Assembly (NCBI GenBank): GCA_016196565.1
Contig: JACPXK010000080.1
Location: 1 to 30,118 of the forward strand
DNA: 30,118 bases
Source of the DNA: Candidatus Omnitrophota bacterium
Lineage (GTDB): Bacteria; Omnitrophota; Omnitrophia; Omnitrophales; Aquincolibacteriaceae
Direction: 5' to 3'
Made by a program: the position numbers and the translations under genes
Part shown: positions 1 through 7,458 of the stretch, one piece after another
Layout of the letters: the number at the start of each line of letters is the position of its first letter
Position numbering within the stretch: position 1 is the stretch's first letter
The notes under the pieces: generated by a model
Databases searched by the model: none
What the model saw: the letters and a program-made list of their open reading frames with translations, nothing else
Told to the model about the DNA's origin: nothing

Positions 1-1
1 C

Positions 2-580
2 CTTCTCAAAACGCGGAATTTACGATGTTTTATCGGGATTCTTCTTGTTGCGTCTTTATCTTCCTCCTTCGGGATGCCATTTTTTTTCTTCATGAAAGAA
101 ACCTTGGGCTTTCAGGAAACATTTTTGGGATTTTTAGCAAGTTTGGCTTGGTTTGGTGCGATGATCGGAAGCGCGTTGTACTTGCGCTGGCTGCGTAAAG
201 TCCCGGCAAAAAAAATTCTGCGCTGGACCATTATTTTAAATTGCATTAATATTTTGAGCGCCCTTTTTATCGTCAATAAATTCAGTGCGTTCATGATCGT
301 TTTATTGGGGGGCGTGTTGGGATGTCTGGTGATGCTTCCTCTGATGTCGACGGCGGCGATACTGACCCATCACTCTCAAGTTGAAGGCGCCATTTTTGCA
401 ATTTTGATGAGTGTTTTTAACTTAGGCCAAATTTTGGCGGGGGTGGGCGGTGCCCGGCTTTACGGCCTCATCGGTTTGCAGCCCCTTATTCTGATGGCGG
501 GTTTGGTTGGCCTGCTCGGCATACTTTTTGTCGAGCGTCTCGAGTTTCTTCCTGAGCCTGCTATTAAGCCTGCCCTGTGA
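2..580 (+). CDS. MFS transporter, BT1 (folate/biopterin transporter)-like, C-terminal part
   Basis: The reading frame is open from base 2 with no start codon before the internal ATG at 74, so the gene begins outside the window and only about 192 C-terminal residues are seen. They are very hydrophobic, with roughly six membrane segments separated by short basic loops (for example RWLRKVPAKKILR), as expected for the second half of a 12-TM major facilitator. The pattern of a Gly-rich 'LGFLASL' helix and a later 'VEGAIFAILMSVFNLG' helix resembles the BT1 folate-biopterin branch, but the substrate cannot be read from this fragment. The TGA stop overlaps the GTG start of the CCA-adding enzyme by 4 nt, so it heads a coupled + strand operon. 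Membrane transport is secure; the BT1 assignment is tentative. Confidence 0.65.
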   Translation, partial: LLKTRNLRCFIGILLVASLSSSFGMPFFFFMKETLGFQETFLGFLASLAWFGAMIGSALYLRWLRKVPAKKILRWTIILNCINILSALFIVNKFSAFMIVLLGGVLGCLVMLPLMSTAAILTHHSQVEGAIFAILMSVFNLGQILAGVGGARLYGLIGLQPLILMAGLVGLLGILFVERLEFLPEPAIKPAL

Positions 581-1905
581 CCGTTATGGAATTAAGCCAA
601 GGAATTGCCCAAACTGCTTTTACAATTGCTAAACGTCTAAAAGATCAGGGGCATACCGCTTATTTTGCCGGCGGATGTGTCCGGGATTTTTTGATGAAGA
701 AAAGTCCTCAGGATTTTGATATCGCAACCACGGCAACTCCGGATCAAGTCGAAAAAATATTCGCCAAGACAATCCCTGTTGGCAAACAATTCGGTGTCAT
801 GTTAGTTGTGGAAGGCGGTAAGAATTTTGAAGTGGCTACCTTCCGCCGGGAGGGAGGATATCAGGATGGCCGTCATCCATCCCATGTGGAGTTTAGCGCG
901 CCGGAACAAGATGCCGTGCGCCGGGATTTTACCGTGAATGGGATGTTTTATGACCCCTTTAATCAAAAGGTCCTTGATTATGTGGGAGGACGCGAAGATA
1001 TTCAGAAAAAAGTGATCCGGGCGATTGGAGATCCTGTCCAACGTTTTGAGGAAGATAAACTTCGCTTGCTCCGCGCGATTCGTTTTGCGGCTTTCCTTGA
1101 TTATGAAATCGAATCTGCGACATGGCGCGCCCTTTGTCAGAAAGCCCATGAGATTCATTCGGTAAGTCCTGAAAGAATCCGCGATGAAATGATTAAGATT
1201 TTTACGCGGCCCGGGGCGGCCCGCGGTTATGATCTTCTCTCCGAATCGGGCCTTATGAAAGAAATCCTCCCTGAAATTGAAGTCATGAAAAAAGTCGAAC
1301 AATCGGCCGACTATCATCCGGAAGGGGATGTGTTTGTCCACACTAAGCTCTTGCTTGAAAAGCTTAAAAATCCATCAACCGCCCTGGCTTTTGGCGCCTT
1401 GTTTCATGATGTCGGCAAACCCGTCACTTATGCCATTCGTGAAGGAAGAATTACCTTTTATGAGCATGCGCCCTTGGGGGCAAAAATGACGCAGGCGATT
1501 TTAAAGCGCCTGCGATTTCCCAATGACGAAATTGCCGCTATTTGTTCCTGCGTTGAAAATCATATGAAATTCGCGGATGTGCAAAAAATGCGCTCGGGAA
1601 AGCTCAAACAATTTGTTGCGCGGCCGACTTTTAACGAAGAATTAGAGCTTCACCGCATTGATTGTCTTTCCAGTCATGGAAAATTGGATAATTATTATTT
1701 TCTCAAAGAAAAGTTAAAAGAATATGAGCATGAAGAATTAAAGCCGAAACCCTGGGTCAATGGCCATGATCTGATTGATTTGGGAATGAAGCCGGGCCCC
1801 AAGATGAAAACTCTGCTCGAAGAGCTTTATGAACTTCAGCTTGAAGGTGCATTTAAAGACCGTGCTGAAGCCTTGGATGCCGCGAAGAAACGGGTTGCCC
1901 TTTGA
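577..1905 (+). CDS. cca: CCA tRNA nucleotidyltransferase / poly(A) polymerase family, with HD domain
   Basis: This 442-residue class II nucleotidyltransferase should add or repair the 3' CCA end of tRNAs; some bacteria split this into CC- and A-adding enzymes, and sequence alone does not exclude that. The head domain shows GGCVRD (about 32-37), the metal-binding DFD (46-48) and RRDFTVNG (about 115-122). The neck follows with RLLRAIRFA (about 163-171) and ERIRDE (199-204). An HD phosphohydrolase-type domain with HDVGKP (277-282) forms the C-terminal half. The first possible start is GTG 577, giving a 4-nt GTGA overlap with the transporter gene; an in-frame ATG at 586 is the alternative and lies equally close to the first conserved block. 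The TGA stop overlaps the next gene's TTG start by 4 nt. Confidence 0.93.
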   Translation: MTVMELSQGIAQTAFTIAKRLKDQGHTAYFAGGCVRDFLMKKSPQDFDIATTATPDQVEKIFAKTIPVGKQFGVMLVVEGGKNFEVATFRREGGYQDGRHPSHVEFSAPEQDAVRRDFTVNGMFYDPFNQKVLDYVGGREDIQKKVIRAIGDPVQRFEEDKLRLLRAIRFAAFLDYEIESATWRALCQKAHEIHSVSPERIRDEMIKIFTRPGAARGYDLLSESGLMKEILPEIEVMKKVEQSADYHPEGDVFVHTKLLLEKLKNPSTALAFGALFHDVGKPVTYAIREGRITFYEHAPLGAKMTQAILKRLRFPNDEIAAICSCVENHMKFADVQKMRSGKLKQFVARPTFNEELELHRIDCLSSHGKLDNYYFLKEKLKEYEHEELKPKPWVNGHDLIDLGMKPGPKMKTLLEELYELQLEGAFKDRAEALDAAKKRVAL

Positions 1906-2435
1906 TCCATAATCGGTTTCATTTTATAGCTGTTCTTATATTGACCACTTTATTTGTTCAAATTCCTTTTGTTTTTTCCGAGGATGTTCAGGTTCATAAA
2001 ATTTCCGATGAAGGGTTGATTGTTTTGAAGAGTGGAACCGAGCTTCGTTTGGCGGGTCTTGTTTTGACTCCGGAGTCTTTTCCGATACTTCAATCCTTGC
2101 TGGTCCATAAACAACATGTATCGCTTGAATATGAAAAATCTCCGATGAACGATTCTTTGGCAAAACCTGTTTATGTTTATGCCGAAACGGCGGAAGCTGA
2201 AATGCCGCTAAAACCGGACGTGCATCCCCGCAAAAAAAAGATTTTAGTCAACGCGCTGCTTCTGTCTCTCGGAGCGGCAAGGGTGGACACCCGTCAAAAC
2301 TTTAAAAAGAAAAAGGATTTTATCCAATTGGAGGCGAAGGCCAGAACTGAAGGACAGGGGATTTGGTCCTATGATTCTGCTGTACCGGTGCCGCCGGAGC
2401 CGGAACCGACCAGTCAAAATCGAGGGGCTTCATGA
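1902..2435 (+). CDS. Secreted SNase (thermonuclease)-fold protein, probably divergent
   Basis: The 177-residue product starts with a signal peptide: a short polar N-terminus, a hydrophobic core (about 8-25) and a likely cleavage near VFSE. The rest follows the staphylococcal-nuclease layout: a beta-rich start with LRLAGL (about 49-54), a following TPE, then near the C-terminus a helix and the typical ending EAKARTEGQGIWSY (about 144-157). The Arg of LRLAGL matches the catalytic-region Arg, but the Asp of the usual GIDTPE segment is not visible and the middle is short, so nuclease activity is doubtful. The tail is Pro/Glu-rich. The start is TTG 1902 (TTGA overlap with cca); no ATG in frame would keep the signal peptide. 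The stop overlaps the ACT gene by ATGA. Fold family moderately sure; function unknown. Confidence 0.6.
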   Translation: MIHNRFHFIAVLILTTLFVQIPFVFSEDVQVHKISDEGLIVLKSGTELRLAGLVLTPESFPILQSLLVHKQHVSLEYEKSPMNDSLAKPVYVYAETAEAEMPLKPDVHPRKKKILVNALLLSLGAARVDTRQNFKKKKDFIQLEAKARTEGQGIWSYDSAVPVPPEPEPTSQNRGAS

Positions 2436-2992
2436 AACAAGAAAAACGTCATGCCATGCTTACGGTTTTTGGTAACGATCAACCCGGAATTATTGCATCC
2501 GTCACAGAAATTTTATACCAGCATGGCTGCAATCTGGAGGACGTCAGCATGACTGTCCTCGAAAGCGAATTAGCGATGATGCTGGTGGTAGGATTTAAAG
2601 CCTCTCAAGGTCAAAAAATTCAAAATGCCTTGCACCAGAAACTCGAAAAAAAGGGGAAGCTGACTTGTTTCTGGCGTGAATTGTCTCATGATCTCCGGAG
2701 GGGAGAAAAGCATTTGAAAAATTCGGAGACTTTTCTTTTAACCTGTGCGGGCAAGGACCGCACCGGTATTGTTTATCATGTCAGCCGCTTGATGGCCAAA
2801 TACAAACTGAATATCAATGATTTGAATTGCAAAATTCTCGGCTATGGGCCCAAGGCGATTTACACCATGCTGCTCGAAGTGGACATACCGCGTTTGTTTC
2901 CGCTTCAAAAACTTCAAAACCAATTAGATAAGCTTAGCCAAAAACTGCATATCACGCTTCATTTAAAGCCGCTGGAACGTATTGAACTTTGA
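2432..2992 (+). CDS. Tandem ACT-domain protein, GcvR-like
   Basis: This 186-residue cytoplasmic protein is made only of two ACT domains, about residues 8-80 and 99-175. Each begins with the typical beta strand and Gly-containing loop: FGNDQPGIIASV in the first and CAGKDRTGIVYHV in the second. Two-ACT proteins of this length include GcvR of Escherichia coli, which represses glycine-cleavage genes through GcvA, and related PII-uridylyltransferase-type sensors; they bind amino acids or partner proteins. There is no DNA-binding domain and no gcv gene nearby, so the GcvR name would be over-precise. The ATG start is preceded by GAGGGG and overlaps the previous stop (ATGA). The stop overlaps the TTG start of the deformylase gene by 4 nt. 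Confidence 0.8.
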   Translation: MKQEKRHAMLTVFGNDQPGIIASVTEILYQHGCNLEDVSMTVLESELAMMLVVGFKASQGQKIQNALHQKLEKKGKLTCFWRELSHDLRRGEKHLKNSETFLLTCAGKDRTGIVYHVSRLMAKYKLNINDLNCKILGYGPKAIYTMLLEVDIPRLFPLQKLQNQLDKLSQKLHITLHLKPLERIEL

Positions 2993-3474
2993 AAATCCGT
3001 TTGTTTCCCGACCCCATATTGCGCAAAAAAGTGTTGCCTGTGACCGTCTTTGGCGCGGAGCTCCAGCGGCAGATTAAGGCCTTGGAAGCCACGATGCGCA
3101 GCCAGCCCTCAGGCATCGGGATTGCAGCTCCGCAGATCGGTACAGCACTGCAATTGGCCTTGGTGGATGTTTCGCCGCGCATTCCAGGTGCCAAGTTTCA
3201 TATTTTGATCAATCCTGAGATTATTGATCAGCAGACCATCCGGCTCAGCCGTGAAGGCTGTATGAGCCTTCCGGAATATACGGCCAACCTTAAGCGTTAT
3301 GATTATGTGAAAGTCCGTACTCAAGACCCGGAAGGACGCTGGCATACCGTCACCGCAGAAGGCATTGAAGCGGTATGCCTCCAGCATGAGATTGACCATC
3401 TGAATGGAGTATTATTCCTCGACCGGGTGGTATCGCTCAAAACGGACATGATCCCAAGAAAAGGTAAGCCTTAA
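2989..3474 (+). CDS. def: Peptide deformylase
   Basis: This 161-residue enzyme removes the formyl group from the N-terminal methionine of new proteins. All three signature motifs are intact: GIGIAAPQ (42-49), EGCMS (89-93, the Cys being a metal ligand) and HEIDH (133-137, two metal-ligand His and the catalytic Glu), followed by the usual LNGVLFLDR. The TTG start at 2989 is chosen because it gives the conserved N-terminus (IRLFPDPILRKK) and a 4-nt TTGA overlap with the ACT gene. It is the last gene of the + strand operon. A methionyl-tRNA formyltransferase gene, its usual partner, is not next door in this window. Confidence 0.96.
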   Translation: MKIRLFPDPILRKKVLPVTVFGAELQRQIKALEATMRSQPSGIGIAAPQIGTALQLALVDVSPRIPGAKFHILINPEIIDQQTIRLSREGCMSLPEYTANLKRYDYVKVRTQDPEGRWHTVTAEGIEAVCLQHEIDHLNGVLFLDRVVSLKTDMIPRKGKP

Positions 3475-3506
3475 AAGGCCCAGCAGATTTATCTCGATTT
3501 GAATCC

Positions 3507-3540
3507 TGAGACGTCTCATCATAGGGACTTCGCTGTCCTA
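3507..3540. other. Inverted repeats in the convergent intergenic gap
   Basis: The 132-bp gap between def and the bat fusion gene (both end here) contains a perfect 12-bp palindrome TGAGACGTCTCA (3507-3518). A small hairpin follows directly, with arms TAGGGAC (3522-3528) and GTCCTA (3535-3540) and loop TTCGCT. There is no T-run on either side, so neither is a standard rho-independent terminator, but the position between two converging genes suits a weak bidirectional terminator or a protein site. No gene is seen in the rest of the gap. Confidence 0.3.
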
Positions 3541-3606
3541 GTAACGTCCCATAATGTATGTTATGTAAAGTAACTCAAAGGGAGAATCGGGGCGAATAAA
3601 CCGGGA

Positions 3607-5604
3607 TTACCAGTCTTTGGCGACGTGGGTTCCTTGAGGGCTCGCAGGCGGCTTTCGAAGGTCTTGTAGCTCTTTCTCGGAGTCTTTAAGGGCATCCAAA
3701 ATGCGCAAAGCTTCGGGCATGGTCATCTGCCCTTGAAGTGGACGCGGAGCCCTTTGCTGGCTTTGATCGCCACCTTGGGGCTGCTGATCTTGGCCTTCCT
3801 GAGGTTGAGATGCCTGTTCTTGCTCATCCTGGCCAGGCTCTTGAGGTTGTTTTTGCTCTTTCTTCTCCTCTCCCTGGGATTGGTCTTGTTTTTGCTCTTG
3901 TTCCTTTTGCTCGTCTTCTTTCTGTTGATCCTGGTCTTGCTTTTGATCTTGTTCTTGCGACTGACCGCCTTGGCTTTGCTGGTCCTGCTGTGACTCTTGT
4001 TCTTTATTTTGCTGATTCTGCTGGTCTTGCTGTTGTTGATCCTGATTCTGTTGATCTTGATTCTGCTGATTCTGTTGTTGCTGCTGTTGTTTTTGCTGTT
4101 GATCCTGATTTTGCTGCTGCGGCTTTTGTTGTTGCTGATCTTTTTTGCGTTCCTGATCTTTTTTCTCAAACATGCTCTTTTGCTTTTGCAGGAATTCGAG
4201 ATTGTATTTGGCGTCCTTATCCTTAGGGTTGATCTCTAAGGCCTTCTGGTAAGCCTCAATGGATTTATCAAAGTTTCCCAGGCGGTACTGCACATTTCCA
4301 TAATTGTAATAGGCATTGGCTTTTAGTTTTGGGTCTTTGATTTTGCCTTCGTTTTGAATGACTTTCTCCAAGTTTTGGGCCGCATCCCGGAATTCGTCGG
4401 TTTGATAAAGCGCGGCGGCCAGGTCATAGCTGACCGTCGGGTCATCCGGCTTTTTGACCTGGGCTTTCCGGTAATGTTCGAGGGCCGACTGATATTTTTT
4501 TTCGGAAAATTTTTTGTTTCCGTCTTTAATCAAAGTTTCGGTGCTTTTATAAAAACCGCAGAAAAGGAAGAAGGCCGCTAAAAGCATTATCGATTGTGCC
4601 GGCACTTTACGAAGACGGCGGATTAAACTTTCAAGAATGAGAAAGAACAAAGCCAAAACCAAAAAAACTTGGAAATGGTCTTCTTTTTCTGTGATCATGC
4701 GTTCCTTGAATTTTTTTTGCCCCATACCTTCCAAATGTTTCAAGATAAGGCCGACTTCTTGTTCTCCCGGACTTGCCGTGATGTAGATGCCGCCGGTTTC
4801 CACGGCGATTTTTTCCAAAATCGGCTGATTGAGTTTAGTCATTACAATCTGTCCGGTTTCATCCTTTTTGAAGCCGGTCCTTTGCCCGGTTTCTGATTTA
4901 AGAGGTATAGGCGCTCCTTGCGGAGTTCCGTAGCCAATCACATAAATTTTGACCCCGGCTTGCTTGGCGGCGGCCGTAGCCGCTTCAACGCCGCCTTCGT
5001 GATCTTCCCCATCGGTTAAAAGAATAATGACTTTATGTTTTAAGTCTTTATCCGGAAATGAACGGACCGCAAGCCCAATGGCAGGATCAAGTGAGGTTCC
5101 GGGTATCGGGATATAACCGGTGTCAATCGCGTCTAAAAAGAGCAGGAAGGCGGAATAATCAAGGGTCAGGGGTGACTGGAGGAAGCCTGTTCCCGCAAAC
5201 GCCACCATACCAACCCTATCCCCTTTTAATCGATGAATGAAGTTCTTAATGGTTAATTTGGCCTTTTGAAGGCGATTAGGGGCAATATCCTCAGCCAGCA
5301 TGCTGAGGGAGGTATCCAGCAGAAAAACGATATCAATGCCTTTGCGCTCCACTTTCTTGCGTTCTTCTCCCCATTGCGGGCGAGCCAGGGCCAAGATGGC
5401 AAAGAAAAATGCCAGGATAAAGCACAGGAAGCGGAGCCGCCATGCACTGTTCCGCAAAGCGGGAATGAGTTTTCCATAAAGGGTGGATAAAAGCGCGAAC
5501 TCGGATAAACGTTTTTGCCATAGCCGATTTGAATAAATAAGAATCATGGCGATGAGCGGGATAAGCCACAGCCACAAGAAAGCTTTAGGTTCAAAAAATT
5601 GCAT
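3607..5604 (-). CDS. BatA/B-type VWA membrane protein fused to TPR and Gln-rich tail (BatC-like)
   Basis: This 665-residue protein joins parts that are separate Bat proteins in Bacteroidetes. Residues 8-25 and 57-75 are membrane helices, followed by the QWGEE stretch typical of BatA/BatB. A von Willebrand A domain (about 90-290) has a complete MIDAS: DTSLS (97-101), the Thr of PGTS (169-172) and TDGED (197-201). Two further membrane helices follow (about 312-328 and 338-352). TPR repeats (about 356-475, including an 'AYYNYGNVQYRLGNFDKSIEAY'-type repeat) come next, then a very Gln/Asp/Lys-rich tract (about 488-620) and a short conserved-looking end (EALRILDALKDSEKELQDLR). The family is proposed to act with MoxR ATPases in envelope stress or protein maturation. 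It is the last gene of the moxR operon, 13 nt after the BatD-like gene. Confidence 0.88.
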   Translation of the reverse strand: MQFFEPKAFLWLWLIPLIAMILIYSNRLWQKRLSEFALLSTLYGKLIPALRNSAWRLRFLCFILAFFFAILALARPQWGEERKKVERKGIDIVFLLDTSLSMLAEDIAPNRLQKAKLTIKNFIHRLKGDRVGMVAFAGTGFLQSPLTLDYSAFLLFLDAIDTGYIPIPGTSLDPAIGLAVRSFPDKDLKHKVIILLTDGEDHEGGVEAATAAAKQAGVKIYVIGYGTPQGAPIPLKSETGQRTGFKKDETGQIVMTKLNQPILEKIAVETGGIYITASPGEQEVGLILKHLEGMGQKKFKERMITEKEDHFQVFLVLALFFLILESLIRRLRKVPAQSIMLLAAFFLFCGFYKSTETLIKDGNKKFSEKKYQSALEHYRKAQVKKPDDPTVSYDLAAALYQTDEFRDAAQNLEKVIQNEGKIKDPKLKANAYYNYGNVQYRLGNFDKSIEAYQKALEINPKDKDAKYNLEFLQKQKSMFEKKDQERKKDQQQQKPQQQNQDQQQKQQQQQQNQQNQDQQNQDQQQQDQQNQQNKEQESQQDQQSQGGQSQEQDQKQDQDQQKEDEQKEQEQKQDQSQGEEKKEQKQPQEPGQDEQEQASQPQEGQDQQPQGGDQSQQRAPRPLQGQMTMPEALRILDALKDSEKELQDLRKPPASPQGTHVAKDW
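3745..4143 (-). repeat. Low-complexity Gln-rich coding tract (CAG/CAA-type repeats)
   Basis: About 400 bp inside the Bat fusion gene are almost wholly CAG, CAA, GAC/GAT and AAA/AAG codons, encoding about 130 residues dominated by Q, D, K, E and N. Short imperfect units (QNQ, DQQ, QQQ) repeat throughout. The long Leu-rich open frames on the opposite strand are by-products of this composition. Such tracts are prone to length change, so the exact number of units may vary between strains or be an assembly compromise. Confidence 0.8.
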
Positions 5605-5617
5605 AATGCAGGAACTC

Positions 5618-6586
5618 CTAAGCCGAAGATTTAGTGTCCTCGACGGCAGTGGTTATAGGAGGACGCGAATCTTCTACGATTTGTTTGGATTTTTTATTAA
5701 TACTGATGATTTCAACCGGTTCCGGTTTCCACTTGGCAAATTTTGCCAAATCCGCAGAGGAAAGCACTTCATCTATTTTTTCACGTAAGGCCTGCGGAGT
5801 TTCTTTGTCCTTTAAAAGGCGCAAAACTTCGTAGGTTGTCGACTCAATGGCCGGCACGCCATAACGCTTTTCGAAATAAATGCGAAGGATTTCGGACAAT
5901 TTCAAAAAGTATTCTTTGGTTTTTCCCCGGCGCAAAAGATCGGAATCGAATAATTCGCTCAGGTGAAGCAATGCTTCCTGATCCGGAGTGAGTAAAGATT
6001 CAGCGGGGACTTCAAAGGCCGCTTTTTTAGAAAGGCGGCGATAAAGGATGCCGGCTAACACTAAAATGACAATCACTACCAAGGCGATGAGCAAGCCCAT
6101 CCAGCGCTCGGCCATGGCCAGAACGGATTTAATGCCCCGGATATCATATTTTTCTTTAGCGCCATCGACACTTTGGACGGAAAGAAACAGGCGGTTGGTT
6201 TCAAGCTTTTTGATTTCTCCGCCGGCTTTTTTATCACGATACTGAATTTCAACCGGCTCTAGAATGAAATCGCCCAGGCTGAAGGCGGTAAGCCGGAAGC
6301 GGCGGCCTTCAATAATTCTCTTGCCTTCCTTACGTTTGATGTCTTCGACTTTTTGAATTTTTAAAACTTCATCTGCGGGAGGAGGAACATTGGATAAGAC
6401 TTCAATCGTGGGATCGTGGCGTATGACTACCGTATATTCCACAGGATCTCCAATGGTAATAAAAGCGCGGCTGAGTTCAGCTTTGACCGTAATGGAGGCC
6501 TCGGGCTCAGCCCCTAAAATGCCGTGCGATTCGGAAAATAAAAAAAGAAACGAGAAAAAGAATAAAAAAGCTCGAAATATTTTCAT
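5618..6586 (-). CDS. BatD/DUF4381-like membrane protein
   Basis: The 322-residue product has a signal peptide (hydrophobic residues about 4-18, likely cleavage near GILGA). An exported beta-rich domain (about 28-140) resembles the first BatD (oxygen-tolerance) domain, with IGDPVEYTVVIRHD. One membrane helix (about 162-182) leads to a cytoplasmic domain (about 195-300) containing LLRRGKTKEYFLKLSEILR, as in DUF4381/BatD C-terminal regions. Proteins of this kind sit between DUF58 and VWA genes in moxR operons and are thought to belong to the same membrane complex. The ATG start overlaps the DUF58 stop by 4 nt, so translation is probably coupled. It is much shorter than the roughly 600-residue BatD of Bacteroidetes. 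Its biochemical role is unknown. Confidence 0.8.
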   Translation of the reverse strand: MKIFRAFLFFFSFLFLFSESHGILGAEPEASITVKAELSRAFITIGDPVEYTVVIRHDPTIEVLSNVPPPADEVLKIQKVEDIKRKEGKRIIEGRRFRLTAFSLGDFILEPVEIQYRDKKAGGEIKKLETNRLFLSVQSVDGAKEKYDIRGIKSVLAMAERWMGLLIALVVIVILVLAGILYRRLSKKAAFEVPAESLLTPDQEALLHLSELFDSDLLRRGKTKEYFLKLSEILRIYFEKRYGVPAIESTTYEVLRLLKDKETPQALREKIDEVLSSADLAKFAKWKPEPVEIISINKKSKQIVEDSRPPITTAVEDTKSSA

Positions 6587-7458
6587 AGGCGTTTTTCTCT
6601 GATTTTAAAAAAGGCCATCAAAGGTTCCACATAAGATCCCGTTGCCGGGATATCGATTTTATCTACCCGGAGGGTTTTAAAAAGCCGGCTCAAACTTTCA
6701 TGGCGGGTCTTTGCCTTTTGCTTAAGGTCTTCGCGGACACTCGGCACCGAAGTATCGATCAAACGACGTTCCCCTGTTTCGCGATCTTCGAACTCCATAA
6801 GGCCAAGAGACGGGATGTTTTCTTCGCGTAAATCCCGTAAGTGAATGGCAATCACATCGTGCCGGCGGCTCAATATTTTCAGCGCCTTTTCATAACCCTT
6901 GTCCAGAAAATCAGAAATCAAAAAAACCACTGCGGTCCGGGTTAAAAATCCATGCAGGTATTCCAAAGCTGAGGAAAGCTGTGTTTTGCGGCGTTTGGGT
7001 TGATAGCATAAGATTTCGCGCACCACACGCAGAACGTGTGTTCTGCCTTTCTTCACGGGAATGAATTTTTCAACCTGATCGGTCGAAATCAAAAGGCCGG
7101 TCTTATCATTATTTTTAACCGCCGCGAACGAAAGGACGGCTGTGATTTCCGCGGCGGTTTCGGATTTTAATTTTTCTCCGGTTCCAAAGTACTGAGAACC
7201 GGACATGTCAACGACAAAAATAACCGTAAGCTCGCGTTCTTCAACGAATTTTTTGACGAAGGCTTGCTGCGATCTTGCGGTAACATTCCAATCAATGGTT
7301 CGAATATCGTCTCCGGGAAAATATTCACGGACGTCCGCGAACTCCATGCCGTGCCCCTTAAAAACCGAGACATATTCTCCGCCGAACAGGTCGTTGACGA
7401 GCCGTGTGGTGCGGATTTCGATATTACGGATTTTTCTTAAAATTTCTTTTGGGATCAC
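6583..7458 (-). CDS. DUF58 family protein of the MoxR/Bat operon
   Basis: The 291-residue product is a standard DUF58 protein. The hallmark YFPGDDIRTIDWNVTAR lies at about 46-62, followed by a degenerate VWA-like core that starts with FVVDMSGS (about 81-88), close to a MIDAS. No membrane segment is visible, so it should be cytoplasmic or membrane-associated through partners. DUF58 genes almost always sit next to a MoxR AAA+ ATPase gene, as here; the activity is not established. The ATG start overlaps the moxR stop by 4 nt and the stop overlaps the BatD-like start by 4 nt, making three tightly coupled genes in a row. Confidence 0.92.
   Translation of the reverse strand: MIPKEILRKIRNIEIRTTRLVNDLFGGEYVSVFKGHGMEFADVREYFPGDDIRTIDWNVTARSQQAFVKKFVEERELTVIFVVDMSGSQYFGTGEKLKSETAAEITAVLSFAAVKNNDKTGLLISTDQVEKFIPVKKGRTHVLRVVREILCYQPKRRKTQLSSALEYLHGFLTRTAVVFLISDFLDKGYEKALKILSRRHDVIAIHLRDLREENIPSLGLMEFEDRETGERRLIDTSVPSVREDLKQKAKTRHESLSRLFKTLRVDKIDIPATGSYVEPLMAFFKIREKRL

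Noticed and set aside
802..1341. 179-codon open frame antisense to cca
   Set aside because: It is a shadow of the conserved nucleotidyltransferase frame.
3733..4239. Leu-rich open frames on the + strand opposite the Gln-rich tract
   Set aside because: They are the mirror of CAG/CAA-rich coding sequence; there is no ribosome site and the - strand frame is a well-supported VWA-TPR protein.
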